Source: Bolinopsis microptera (Eukaryota; Ctenophora; Tentaculata; Lobata; Bolinopsidae). From it: a stretch of DNA of 64,000 bases. The notes beneath the pieces are model-generated. The model saw only the letters and a list, made by a program, of their open reading frames with translations. It made no database searches and was not told the DNA's origin. Position numbers and translations under genes: made by a program. The stretch lies in assembly GCF_026151205.1 (NCBI RefSeq), contig NC_087084.1, positions 13,419,453 through 13,483,452 of the forward strand, in the 5' to 3' direction. This document shows, in pieces, positions 45,601 through 58,208 of the stretch; the stretch's first letter is position 1, and each line of letters starts with the position of its first letter.

Positions 45601-48600
45601 CAGTTCTGTAAAAATTAGTTGCTCAGAAACTTAATATTATCCACCAATAGTATTACAAGGATGCACCATATTAATATAATATAATTAATAGTAATTATAG
45701 TAATAGATAAGATAATATCCCCGCAGTGCGCGAAATAGTGCAGTCTGGGGGACGTGCACATGGGTACTGCTGTAACGTGGCTGACCATGAAAATGTCGTC
45801 AAACTTCATGAGCAGGTTATTGTTACTATTCATTTGTAATTACAGTGTTGAAATGTTAAAAATCAGGTTTTTGTGGTATGGTGTTTTTTCCAATTACCCT
45901 CAATTAAAAATCGAATTCATGCGCGAAAAATGATTACTTAAATTACCATTTTCATTAAGTTAGATAAAAATCTGTCCAACATGTTTTACATGTTTTAATT
46001 AGATTACCTCAGTTGTATTAGCAATCTTGTTTGAATCTATACATTGATGATATTATTGTGTAATGTGTACATTTAACATATATCATTACTTTAAATCTTA
46101 AAATAAGTGTATAATAGCTCTACATAAAATTAAGGCAGAAAGTCGAATAAGATTAGGTATAATTGTCGAGATACTGTGTATGTCGATATACAGTGTGATT
46201 ACCGTTTTAATTAAATGTGATATTTAAAAAATTCAGTTCAATGAATTTGTATGCCTTTCAGACTTTAGCGGATGTAGGAAAAGTGTCGTACGTGTTCAAC
46301 GTTGCTGGCGTGGTTTCTGGTAAACTCTTCCGAGACCTCACACCTGCTGACATCAAACTGTAAGTATTACTTACTGTAGGTATTTCCTGTTTTTTATTTC
46401 TAATTTGACTGTAAGTATTTCCTGTTTTTTATTTCTAATTTGAAAACTGATTTTCTAGTGTCACTAAAGTTAAGTAGGTTTTGGCTCAGTGTATGTTAAT
46501 TGTTAGGAGTAAGGTAGCAGGTCGGGTTTAGTTATGATCCGGGATTGGCCGGAATTTGTTGTTATATATTTAATATTTTCTGCATTACTGATAATATATT
46601 TTGTTTAGGACGATGGATGTGAACGTGTTGGCTGTTTTCTGGGTGACCCAGACTTTCCTAGAAGACATGAGAGAGCTTGGTAAGTACATACATAACTTCT
46701 TGGTAATCCGTAATAATCTATACAATATCATGGTAAGTAGCTACTTCTTGGTAAGTACTTGGTAAGTACCCACTAAACTTGGTAAGTACTTACTACTTGG
46801 TAAGTACCTACTTGGTTAATGAGAGCTACTGATAATATCTAGCGATCAATTGAATGTAACTACTGAATTACCCATACAAAATGCTCCCACCAGTCACCAC
46901 TACATTATATAGCAGGCATAACGACATGTACAGTATGTTGTGATGTGTACCATTATTATACACGACACGTAGTCACGTACACATAGTCCCTGGAGGTTGT
47001 AGTTCCTCGGAGTTAATACCTCCAGGTACCAGGCTTTGTCTTGGTACCAGGCCTTGTCTTCTGGAGATTATGCTATTAACACAACACTCCAAAATATCTG
47101 GGCCGCTAGACAGACACTTTAAATAGTAGGTGCTGACTGTTACAGACATAACTCATAAGTAGCTACTTTGTAATAAACCACATAAACCAAACCTTCTTAT
47201 TAAAATAGACATTCTTTTCATACTTCATTTAACATCTAGAACCTTCAAACAGTACCTTCAATAGTACTTTGGTTAGTGTACAGAATAAGTTAATAGAACA
47301 AAAATGCAAACAGTCGTGCAATACTGGGGCCTGGTGCATATCAATTGAACTGACAACGTACACAACTGATCAACCAAACCTTTTATTATCATGAAAATCT
47401 TCAATTTTGGCTGATTGTGTCCACGTGTAGTGTGTATTACTGATTATTACTATTAGTATGAGATAATAAATGCTACATTTTTATACATGTTGATATATTT
47501 TAATACATCTGCTTGGCAGGAAATTCTGTATCGGTTTGGAAAGAAGATATGATAGTCAATATCACGGGTTACGTTAGAAGATATAGATTAAAAATTGTAA
47601 AAATGCCAAATTCAGCTCACATGCATGCCAATATGGAATGAGATTTAGACAATTTTAACAAGAAATACTCTGATTATCAGTACGAATTAGCCAACATCAC
47701 GTGCCCTGTTATAACCGTGGTCATATTCGTGATACATTTTTCCCCCATCCATGACTCAAAGTGCCGGGGTTATTTTGCGCGATAATCTGAATTAAATAAT
47801 TATTGGCGCGGGAGCTGAACTGACCAAGTACATTGTTAATTTCACCATACATAATGTACATATCCATGCAATGTACATATCACACTAGCTGAATTAATTT
47901 GATGTAACCCTCCCAAGTAGGAATTTTCCCTTCCTGAAATCGTTTGCTGATAATATACGGTATACCACTTTGCAACAATATTGAGGGAGTTCACGGTTTA
48001 TGAAATTTGTGATTCCAAACAAAGAAAATTTAATTAGGATCTATGTAGTCAAACTTTCCGTTTTGATGAAATCCTCAAGCATACTAAGGAAACTATTTGC
48101 GTGTGTACAGATATAATATGCCTGGCATAGTTTCTAAGTAGGTGTGACAACGACTACACAATACACAATACAGTATCCGTAACAATCTCCTTTTGTCTCA
48201 TATAATATAACTATATAATACACCTACACGAAAGCAAAAGTTTGTATTGGAATTGTATCAAATTTAAGCTTATTGAGGCTGTGTAGAAAAGGTTTCTTAA
48301 AACGACTGCTTCGTCTATTGGGTGACTATTTAAATCTAAAACCCATTGAATTGACAGAAAAAGCTGGTTGGACAAAGGTTTTTACTCGTGTGTACAGTGT
48401 ACACTGTACACACGAATTTTATTTTTCCCCCCATGATGATACACCCGTGTCCCCCCATGATACCCCCGTGTCCCCCCCCCATGATGATACCCCTGTGTCC
48501 CCCCCCCCGTGTCCCCCCCCCCGGCCCCGTGTCCCCCCCCCGTGTCCCCCCCCCGTGTCCCCCCCCCCCCGGCCCCGTGTCCCCCCATGATAACCCCGTG

Positions 48601-51600
48601 TCCCCCCCCATGATGATACCCCCGTGTCCCCCCATGATACTCCTCGTCTCCCCCCCCCCCCCCCCGTGTCCCCCCATGATGATGTTACAATAGTCGATTA
48701 AGGTACTGTGGTCGTTTGATAAGAAGTCTGAAATGTAATAGATCCCCAGATCAACGAGATTGATGTTCCAAAGTTTGGACCCAATGTCAGTGACCGCTTG
48801 GTTGGCCAATCAGTCTGACATTATACTCTCACATACAGATCTTGATATTTGTTTGACACGTGACAGATCTATTTATAGATCTGTCATAATGTTTATAAAC
48901 ATTATCTTCAGGGTACGGACACGTGACCACGATTAGCTCAGTAGCAGGACTGTTTGGCTCGATAAAGCTGGTGGATTACAGTTGCAGCAAGTTCGCTGTA
49001 ATGGGCCTTGTCGAGGCTCTTAGATTTGAGATTATGGCAGAGGTATGTGAATTTTATCTTTTTCTTGAGACACCTCCAGCGAAAATACTTGGGTTTCGCC
49101 AAGTTCTGATTTGTTTCTGTTTTTCTATCGCTTATAAAATAATAAAACATCTTCTGAATAATCCATTTTCATTTTAATTAATTTTAAAAAATCCGATTTT
49201 ATGCAAAACAGCATGGTTTGTTAACAAGTGTAATATTACCTTCAGAATTTGCCGATAGAGTTCACGATGGTAAATCCTTACTTTATAAAGACTGGTATGT
49301 TCGAGGGAGTGGTGAGCAAATGGCCTTATTTCATGCCAATGTTAGAAACTGGATGGGTAGGAGACAAGGTATGTTGATATTATCTATTATCTATTATCTA
49401 TTATCTATTATCTATTATCTATTATCTATTATAATTTGTTGTGGAAAATATTCTACAATTCCTATTTCTCGGATCTTGCAATTCTGGTGGTATCCTCAAT
49501 ATCATGGTGTATTATATTATAATATTATAATATTATAATATTATAATATTATAATATTATAATATTATAATATTATAATATTATAATATTATCTCTACTA
49601 TAATTCAAAAGATTCTTTCTGCTGTACGACCGCCCACGTGCAAATTAGACGAGAAATAGGAAGTTGCATAGTAACCATGGTAACGAGGGTTAAAAGTGCA
49701 CTTGCAAGTTGCACGTGCAAGGATTTGAGAGGGGCATTTTGATCGGTTTTTTGTTATTACGTGGTGTTCAGTGCGAGTTATAGTTTAATTGGCTGTTTCT
49801 TCGGTTGTGATGGATATTTGTTGATACTGTAAAAACTGACTACGAAAGAATACTATTAGCTTCCTCCCTGTGACCACGGGCTTTCTAGTAATATTATAAT
49901 ATAACCCGGAAACTCTGATGGAAATAGCTGATTTAGTTACTTGCCGGATATTTGGTATTCTATATTATTACATCATAACATCACCGTTTGGCTATAGTAG
50001 TCCAGACTTTACAAGCCCGGCTGCTACTTGGCCCGGGGTAAGTTGCACTTCCATTTGGCTATTTATCAAGAATTTGTTTAATAATTTCATGATCTGACAT
50101 TTTCATCTCTCTCTCAGATAATAGAAGCGGTGGAGCAGAATCGTGTTATTGTTGTAATGCCCAGAATATTCTACTATCTTATGCTAACCAAAGCTTTCTG
50201 CCCAGACAGACTCTCCTACCACGTAAGTGTAATGTTTTAAGATTTAGAAATTCTGAAATTCATTCTTCAATCAAAAATTTAGGGAATTTATAAAGCATAG
50301 ATCGCTGAAGCTATGAAATTTGGTCCAAAATTTGTGTAGCACTTTTTCGGATTTTTTGCTTCTGGAAAACGCTAGATTTAAAACAATGCCCCGAATAAAG
50401 AATACCATTGGCGGCATTTTCGGTGAAAGACATAATTTATATGCATTGATTTATTTCTTATTCCAGAGAAGTTCGACAAAATCAAAATTAGATTGCGCAA
50501 TAACTTAGTCAAACAATTCTCAGTTCCTCACAGTGCAGTGGTTCGGTTGTCACCATGCTCTGAAACACTACCAGATGATAATTTTTTCAAGAAATTTCGA
50601 TCTCAAAATTTCACACTCACATGTTGAGCTCAAAATATCATGTGATGAACTATAGGAATGTCCATCGCTCCTTCCATTGTCTCCCAAAAAATACAATAAA
50701 AAATGTTACCCTCAAATAAGATTGTAATATCACGAGGAATTCTGCAAAGATATTGAGCTACTTTGAGCATTTTTTAAATTCTAGCTCCTACTGTATGTTG
50801 AAAAAATGACCGTAATATTATACGTTAGCCTTCAAGCCGCTCGCTTATCTGGTCTACTTCATTGTTTGTTACTTTAGCAAAAAATCAGGTTTTTTAATTT
50901 CAAAGTTACAAAATGGCCTCATTGTGGCATTACCTCAATGCACTTGGTATGAAATATGTACGTCTTCGATCTACATTGATATTACATATTATATAATCTT
51001 ACATAAATATTATGCGTCGTCATAGCATGGGGCTAATGAATAACGAAGATAAGGGGCACATAACACAAAATATTTATGGGAAAATAACTTGCCTTCTAAA
51101 AAACAGCTGTTTAATTCCATAGAACCCACTTTTTATCACCATGTCTAGAGCTTCCCGCCAAAAAGTGCGGTTAAACTGTAATAACGACATAGTGTTAAGT
51201 TAAGCAGTGAGCATTGTGTATAATTGTGCAGTCCCATTCTTTTGGTCCCATTGGTAACTTACTATAACGTGCTGGATGCCCACACATAAAGCATCCACAG
51301 GCTGTAATTATAAGGCTGCAGTAATTAGAAGCAATTAGCGTGTACTAATTAGCGTGTACTAATTAGCGTGTACTAATTAGCGTGTACTAATTAGCGTGTA
51401 CTATTTAGCGTGTACTAATTAGCGTGTACTAATTAGCGTGTACTAATTAGCGTGTACGTGGGCTGCTGTGTCATGTTGACACTGTTCCTAATTATGAGTA
51501 CATACACACACGTGGTATACTATTTCCGATACTAAAATGGTTTTGTATAATGGAAATTTTTAAGAAATGTTGGACTCATTAAGCGCTTACATTTTACTTT

Positions 51601-54210
51601 TTGATAAATACCATCATATCTGAATCCAGCCTAAATATAATATACTGGATTATTGGAATGTTTAATGAAATACTTGGAGTTTTGTCCCATCACAACGCTA
51701 TTGTTTGAAAATATGTCTATTGATAATTACAACTGTCAGCTGAGTTAAATAGTGGTTGCATCATTAGGGGGGGGGGGGGGGGGGGGGGATCATTACCAAC
51801 TTGAATAGTACTGAAGTACTGACTATAAAAATACCACGGCTGGACTAAAATTTCAAGATAACAGTTACTCAGTTAAATTATGAAATGAATTGAAAGCTAG
51901 AAGCTCTACATTTTGAAGCCAGGTTTTCGCAATTTCGCGGCTGTGTTATAGTTGGAACAAATACTCCAAAACCCTAACAATTGCCTTATCACGTATTGTG
52001 TTGCTGTGGTTAACAGTTAATAGTACTATCTTTACACTATGCACTGAAGGGGTATCCTAGGAAGTTTCTTGAACTTTCAACAGGTGCCCCTGCTGCTATG
52101 GTCTAATATGAGTATTTTGTGAGGATAAAATATGTTGGCGAAATTGTAAGCATTCGTTAACAGTTATCTTCCGATTGGTAACCAAGAATCAAGGAGCTTG
52201 TTTGAGAGTGTCTTAGTCTGGTTTATAAATATCAGAAAAGAAAACAGGATAATATTATGATGTAGAAATGGGAGCAATTAAAATAGACAATACCTCAAAT
52301 TTATAAAATAAGGTAATTAATTAATGAGATAATAGTTTGGCAAATTTAAACGTGTCGCGTTTAGCTACATATTATATCATAGCTAATGCGTATTGTTGAA
52401 GCATGCTGGATAATGGTCTAAGACAACGTGCAGCCAGTTTAAACAAATCACTGTTACATTTGTAGTAATTAAATGCGGGGGTAATAATGTAGTAATCACG
52501 TGTGTTTGTAGTGTATCTTTATATTATTGTGTTGTGTTACGCAGCGATGTAGAGCTGATGTAGTCATCATCGAGTGATGTGAACCAGACGCACGAATAAA
52601 ATGAACATAGATTACTGAGGAGTTCAATAGTTTAATTATGTAAAAATAAATGTTTTTAAATAACAGATTGTTACAAGTGAACAACGCTTGTTTCTAATCT
52701 TTTCTTAAGAAACTAATATGTTAATATATAATATTGATTAGTTGTGAATTTAATTGTCTATAAAAGTACCGATTAATAAAAATATGTAAGTCTAACAAAT
52801 CGCTCTGAGTACTGCAAGGTGTTCCCATCGTGCTGCACCAGAACATTCCTGACCCTGACACTGACCCTGACCCTGACCCTGACCCTGACCCTGACCCTGA
52901 CCCTGACCCTGACCCTGACCCTGACCCTGACCCTGACCCTGACCCTGACCCTGACCCTGACCCTGACCCTGACCCTGACCCTGACCCTGACCCTGACCCT
53001 GACCCTGACCCTGACCCTGACCCTGACCCTGACCCTGACCCTGACCCTGACCCTGACCCTGACCCTGACCCTGACCCTGACCCTGATCCTGACCCTGACC
53101 CTGACCCTGATCCTGACCCTGACCCTGACCCTGACCCTGACATACAAGTTATTGTTGGGGATTATTGTACAATATAATATGTTATAATTATATAACTTTA
53201 TTCGAATCAAAAATATGTCATCTTCACTACAACCAGCGTCAACAAGAAATTCTAAGAAAACTGATATCTTAATATCTAGGGTATCTACCTTACGTCTTAC
53301 GAGACATATAATTATATTGAACATAATTCCTGTTCGACCTGAATGATTTGGGAACGAAAATATGGGATTGTTTGCCGAAAACCACCGCATTTCGTACCCC
53401 AAATTAAATCATGGTATTTGGGCAATTTTTTCATTTCTTTATTTCACAAAAATAAAGCCCAATATTTGAGAAAATCAATAAAATAAAATTTGAAAAATTA
53501 CAAGTCAATTTCTTTTTGATCTTTTTTTCCTCTCCAGTGTAGTCCCAGGTGTAGGCACCTCTAACAAAGTAACAAGCTGTTTCATCTTATAAACAGTTTC
53601 GCCGGCGAAAGTTAGTTTTAACTTGACTTCTAATCCTCCAGACGGAATGAGAGATCGCCGGTATTTGTTATCCTCCACCACTCCCGAAATTTCACCGCCG
53701 TGGCAAATGGAACTTACGTACCTTTTAATTAAATTTGTCTCGTAAGGTATACTTCGAAGTATTTGATTTCGAAGCTGACTAGAATTTCGGGTTAAATTTC
53801 AAATTTAAGATAAAATATTGCTGAATCGCACATTTACCGGGTAGTGAGCACCTTATCAGAGACATTACGCAAAACTGCATATTATAGCCCCCTACAATAA
53901 ATTATTTTTACTGACGTCATATTCTAGAAGCCTCCACATTTTTGGTTATACTTACGATAAAAAATAACTACATACTGGTACAAGCGATACAATCATACGT
54001 CGCTAATATCCGAGGCGTAGTCTTTCCAAAAAAGTAAGATCGAGCTTAGAATGTTAATAACTAATTATTATTATTAATTAATAACTAACTTTTAAAAATA
54101 TCCCACAGATAAACAAGTTCTCGGGAACTTTCGATGTGATGCAGTATTTCACTGGCAGACCTGATTCCAAAGAAGCGGATTCCAACACAGAAAAGAGTAA
54201 AGACTCATAG
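42623..54210 (+). CDS. Short-chain dehydrogenase/reductase of the SDR16C type (retinol dehydrogenase-like), ten exons
   Basis: I assembled ten exons by splice sites and frame: 42623-42785, 45340-45435, 45727-45815, 46262-46359, 46609-46679, 48912-49042, 49212-49368, 50006-50037, 50118-50222 and 54109-54210. All phases agree and give 347 residues, near RDH10 (341). The N-terminus has hydrophobic stretches (4-17 and 24-38), suggesting ER or lipid-droplet membrane anchoring. The NAD(P)-binding motif is TGTGSGIG at 52-59. CIDIND at the end of the second strand suggests NAD preference. NVAG at 129-132 replaces the usual NNAG. The catalytic Ser182, Tyr195 and Lys199 (YSCSK) are present with standard spacing. 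Similarity is to RDH10/SDR16C5/HSD17B11, which oxidise retinol or steroids. The 32-bp exon 8 has a weak acceptor and is the least certain. Intron 1 hosts a lectin gene on the other strand. Confidence 0.88.
43081..43550 (+). repeat. 30-bp minisatellite, ~15.7 identical units, in SDR intron 1
   Basis: The unit begins ATGGAATAAGATAGATGATA and ends ATTATAACAA. Units are essentially identical, so expansion is recent. The long minus-strand frame of IYLIPFVIII repeats is an artefact of the 30-base period. Confidence 0.97.
43874..44916 (-). CDS. Secreted coiled-coil protein with fucolectin/discoidin-like domain, two exons, nested in SDR intron 1
   Basis: Exon 1 is 44764-44916 (51 codons) and exon 2 is 43874-44578 (234 codons plus stop). 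The acceptor ATCAG precedes 44578, the donor is GTCAGG, and both are phase 0, giving 285 residues. Residues 1-18 are a signal peptide (MFTKQLLLTLFLCHCSAV). A coiled coil follows (about 35-125, with EEMLNLREEV, IRELIDEVREYKAEVVQQDK and VVEQLKSDL), probably for oligomerisation. The C-terminal ~130 residues form an F5/8C or F-type lectin-like beta-sandwich, with ADFLVDGVYTT, VSIDLGGFFKIHTVKIWNR, SCCQERGSG and LREVQVFGSG. F-type lectins normally bind fucose through a His and an RxDxxxR/K pair. The typical WWRVDLG is VSIDLGG here, so sugar binding may be lost or altered. A 22-residue segment (RLISQHKL.WQNTT.SYRTADF) is duplicated in tandem at the domain start. Confidence 0.8.
46733..46807 (+). repeat. 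Cluster of splice-donor-like words after SDR exon 5
   Basis: The genuine donor at 46680 (CTTG/GTAAGTAC) is followed by GGTAAGTA words with GT at 46733, 46751, 46762, 46782 and 46800. Four of them carry TTGGTAAGTAC exactly as the real site. Confidence 0.85.
48388..48415. repeat. 28-bp perfect palindrome in SDR intron 5
   Basis: CGTGTGTACAGTGT and its complement, with no spacer. It lies just before a C-rich minisatellite. Confidence 0.95.
48426..48690 (+). repeat. C-rich minisatellite in SDR intron 5
   Basis: Irregular units of CCCGTGTCCCCCC and CATGATGATAC with C runs of 7 to 14. The G-rich complement could form G-quadruplexes. Two frames of Pro/Val-rich residues are artefacts. Confidence 0.93.
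49376..49592 (+). repeat. Two AT-rich microsatellites in SDR intron 7
   Basis: A 7-base period (TATCTAT) at about 49378-49432 and an 8-base period (AATATTAT) at about 49505-49592. Confidence 0.9.
51338..51458 (+). repeat. 15-bp minisatellite in the last SDR intron
   Basis: About eight copies of TAATTAGCGTGTAC, one with TATTT instead of TAATT. A run of 22 G residues follows at 51767-51788 in the same intron. Confidence 0.9.
52848..53142 (-). repeat. (TCAGGG)n array on the minus strand, last SDR intron
   Basis: About 49 units of CCCTGA on the plus strand, with a few TCCTGA variants near 53085 and 53109. It is the same hexamer as in the 23.1-25.2 kb array but on the opposite strand. The three long frames through it are artefacts. 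Confidence 0.97.
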
Positions 54211-57200
54211 ATAGGTAGCACCAACCTAAAGGAGAGCTGCTATTACCCACAAAAACTTATATCTCATGTTGTGTTAATCTAGTTACACTGCAACCATAAC
54301 AATACGGAAACACAATAATATGAAAACATGAGCTTGTTAAGCGTCGTGTATTTCTATATTTTTGAATTTCCACGGTGATTGAGCTGCAGCTAATAGGAGA
54401 TTTTAATTGTAAAGGGAAATCGCCCGAATCCGATCACGAACCGTTTTATTGGACCACGTTATATCGTAGTGTGATGTAGTGCTATAGTGCTATAGTGCTA
54501 TAGTGCTATAGTGCTATAGTGCTATAGTGCTATAGTGCTATAGTGCTATAGTGCTATAGTGCTATAGTGCTATAGTGCTATAGTGCTATAGTGTGATGTT
54601 CTGTGTAGTGTGCTATTAATAGGTAGTTTTCTAATAATAGATTTTATTAACTTATATAATATCCTTGGAATTTATTTTCACCAGAGTATTTATGTGTGGC
54701 TGTAATTTTACCGTGTTTCAAAAACAACGAACTCTATTATTATGGGATTTGTGGTTTCTAAACTATTTGGCTTTTAAAAATCGAATGGGGCTATTCATTT
54801 TCTACACAAGATCTAATTAAGTCCATCCCGGAAAGAGCGCACTTTTTGAAAAGCTTCAAAATATTCTGCTTTGTAAAGAAAGCATGATTGTTCCTTCAGA
54901 ACCCGATCAAATATACATGCCCCAAACTAAAGAAAACCACAGTTGAAGAAGTGGGACTCTGTATCAAATTTTAGATGTTAATTTGTAGTTGCCACTTTGG
55001 ATTTAATGTTTGTAAACTTGACATTACCACGTCTTGAATTTTTATGGGTGATAATTTCAATTTGCATTATCATGCAGATAAAGTTCATGAATATTGAATA
55101 ATTCAAAGCCATGAAAAATTAAACTGTTCATTATATGCTGAAGTTACCTAAACTTTTCTCAAGAAAATTGAAGTGGGATAATCTAAAATGTTTAACCTAA
55201 TTCGGAGTGCTAAACTTAACTCTTCCCTAAGATAACAGGAAGGGAATATGCAGAGATTATGTTGAATATTATGACACCCTAGTAAAAGAGATTTTAGAAT
55301 TTGTGCATATTTCAAATTCTAAAATCGAACACGCAGATTTGAGCCCCAAACCACTGACACGTCTCCCCCAGTTGGCAGTTACACTTCTATATCTTATTTG
55401 CTTCTTGCTCTTTCCTTACATATTTGGGAATTACTCCAGGAATTTCTATCCTGCCAACACAAAGCTACAGCCCCGGAAATCTGTTTCATCACTCATCGAA
55501 TTATTCGATTGACGTCAATGCCTTTTATTTCATTAAAGTCATTACTAGAAAGCATTATGTGCTATAAATTAACTATAAAATGTTACTCAACTATTATATT
55601 CCAATACGTGTACAATGTAAGCTTGTATTAACTGTTAATACAAGCGTACTGCTAAGAAGAATAACGTAGAAGCTTCTAATGTTGCTGTCGTCAAATATTT
55701 TGGCTGTCATCCATTTTCAGTTTAGCCACGGAGATGTAATATTACCTGAATTACGGGTAATTTTCGTTTGAGGTCACGTTCCTAATTACCATGTACGCAT
55801 TATGCTGTAACTTTTATGGGTGCCTCGTTACCGACTACATTCGAGACATTCTAGAAGTTTATCGTCGTGGAAAATGCGAATGACTGATCTAATTTTCTTA
55901 CATTATTCATGTTATCAGTTTCATTTGGTAAACTGTTCAGCTTTTGTAGGAGATAATTAATGCGATTCACAGGCGACCCCATGTAAGGTGTTTATATAGA
56001 TATGACTCTAGGATATGCTTACATATTGGAATATTGGAATATTTAATGATTTAACTTAAGTCTCGATGTGGATTATTTAACTGTTACATGAGTGTTATTA
56101 CTAAAACCAGTGTTTTTGGTGTGGTAAATATTTTATTACATTTTGGTGTCAATTAAATAATGAATTAGTTCCGGTGCCTGTTTTTATTCGTTGTTGCAAA
56201 TGTGATGGAAAATAGTTAAATTATTTCGATTAGATTATGGTCTTTATTTAAATTGTGCTGCCAGCCGATTTATGCAAATTTAGTTCAGTAACTAGTAAAT
56301 TATTACCTCCGTATTCCATAAAATCATGTTGATTTAATATTTGATGATTTAAAATTCAATCGATAGCTTCATTTAATTCTGTGGCAGTGCTTGATCCTTG
56401 AACTCTGAGGGAATTCACCTGAATTTTCTAGTCTTACTCGCGCACGCAAACTAACCCTTTCATAATTGCCACAATCAGTCACGAAACGAAACCCCAATAT
56501 ATTACTTTAGTTGGAAGACGTTATACAAAAGTAATATGTAAAGTACATTTTTCAGCACCGAGTGTAGTAGGAAAGCAGTGCTCCGAGAGCTGCGCGTCGG
56601 CAGTAGGATTAGCATTTAGCAACCTAACCCAAGCAATGACCATCCTGTACACTCCTTAAATTGCAGTCAGTCAATAAGAGATAAGCAAATTTAATATTGT
56701 GCGTGTATGAGTAAGGCTTGGTGTTGAGGTCAACACAGGGATAACTGCCACGTGATGGGGCATACGTAGACAGTATCTAGTTTCCTTCTTTGGTCAACGC
56801 ATTGCACGTTTTTACCAATCAAATTGGGGCTTCGGTACTGACTCCGCCCGAAAACAAAAAAGGTAATTCAATTTCGAATTAGAGATTTGTAAACTGCTAA
56901 AAGCTTTAAATCCTTTCATTAGTTTACTATGATGCATTTACCAAGAAGAGAGAAACCCAGTTTTAAATAATTAAATCAATTAACCATTCGCACTGCAAAT
57001 ACATAAAAAATAAAATGATAATAAAATCCATTAGAAAACGTAAAAATTGATCAAAGTTTTGGACTTTTCAATCGTCAAGAATAAATTACTATCGCAAAAA
57101 CATTACATTAAACTGAAAACAACCAATGTGTTTTAAATCTGATTCAAGACATTCAAAAATGTTGAATTTGATATTATTCTGAACTAATAAAAACTTTCTC

Positions 57201-58208
57201 CGAAAAATGAAAGTTTGACTTAAAAGATAAACCAGCCAATTACGAAGATCGTGTCTCTGACTGATAATTGAAAAAGCATCAAACTCTTCGTATCACTCCA
57301 CAAGAATTCATTCGCAGTCGTCAATCATATTTTGGTGAACCTGAGATTAATTGGAATTAGTAGTGTCATACAGTGAAAACGAAGTCATTATCACTAGTTG
57401 CAGTAGATAAATGAACAAAATTATAATATTTATAACCAGGCTTTAAAAGCATACCCCAAAAGATTTGTTCTGTGTTCACGCCATTTGAGCGTGATCAAAA
57501 GCGAAGAACAACATTGTGCACCTTCGAGACACAGCACTCATTCAACATTTTGTTAGAAAGCTCATGACAAAAAATGGAGTAAACATGAACTTCATGTTTA
57601 CTCCACTTCATGTCATGAAGTAGGATAACAATGGTGAATCTGCCTCGTGATGCTTTAATCCAGCCCTTGAATTTCATCAGACTGGAACCGTGAATTTAAT
57701 GCTGCCCTCACAGCAAGCCGATAAATTATTACTTAAAACGCAGATTGTATCGCTGCAGCAGCAGTTGTGCTATCAAAGAAAACAAAAATGTGTATCATAC
57801 CTCTCGTCGAGTACTGTAGCAAAGTTTGAACAGGTTCAAACATTCCAAATCTTTAGGACAGAAACTGCCGTTGCCACAATCTTTCAGAGTCTTACAGCTA
57901 AGTGCGTTCTCCCGTTTTCTTAGCTTGCTGATTGGCTGGAACCGGCCAGTGGTTCTCTGAAACGTAAAATGTTAAATAAAGGTACGCTATGGTAGTTTCT
58001 ATCACTTTCTCTTTGATTCATCGAGCACCAAGATCAACTTGTCGTATTATATAATGATAGAAAAGAAACGCCATCTTAAAACGGGATGATTGAGACTCCT
58101 CGGACTGAATAACATTAACTCCTTCTACAAGACATCAAGCAAATCAGTTAAAGGGTTCACCGTCTCCATGGGTTATTGGATTCTGGAATTCATGATATGA
58201 AATGAAGG
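54211..58208. other. Intergenic between the SDR gene and the LINE
   Basis: Holds an 8-base microsatellite AGTGCTAT, about 14 units at 54478-54592. There are small hairpins near 55284-55320 (GATTTTAGAATTT arms) and 55621-55645 (GCTTGTATTAA arms), and the palindrome at 57575. Otherwise nothing that I can support as a gene, including the 77-codon frame at 57690. Confidence 0.4.
57575..57605. repeat. 31-bp palindrome, 15-bp arms
   Basis: TGGAGTAAACATGAA, one base, then its exact complement TTCATGTTTACTCCA. Confidence 0.95.

Noticed and set aside
48273..48809. Pro-rich and Gly-rich frames on both strands
   Set aside because: Artefacts of C-run minisatellite sequence inside an SDR intron.
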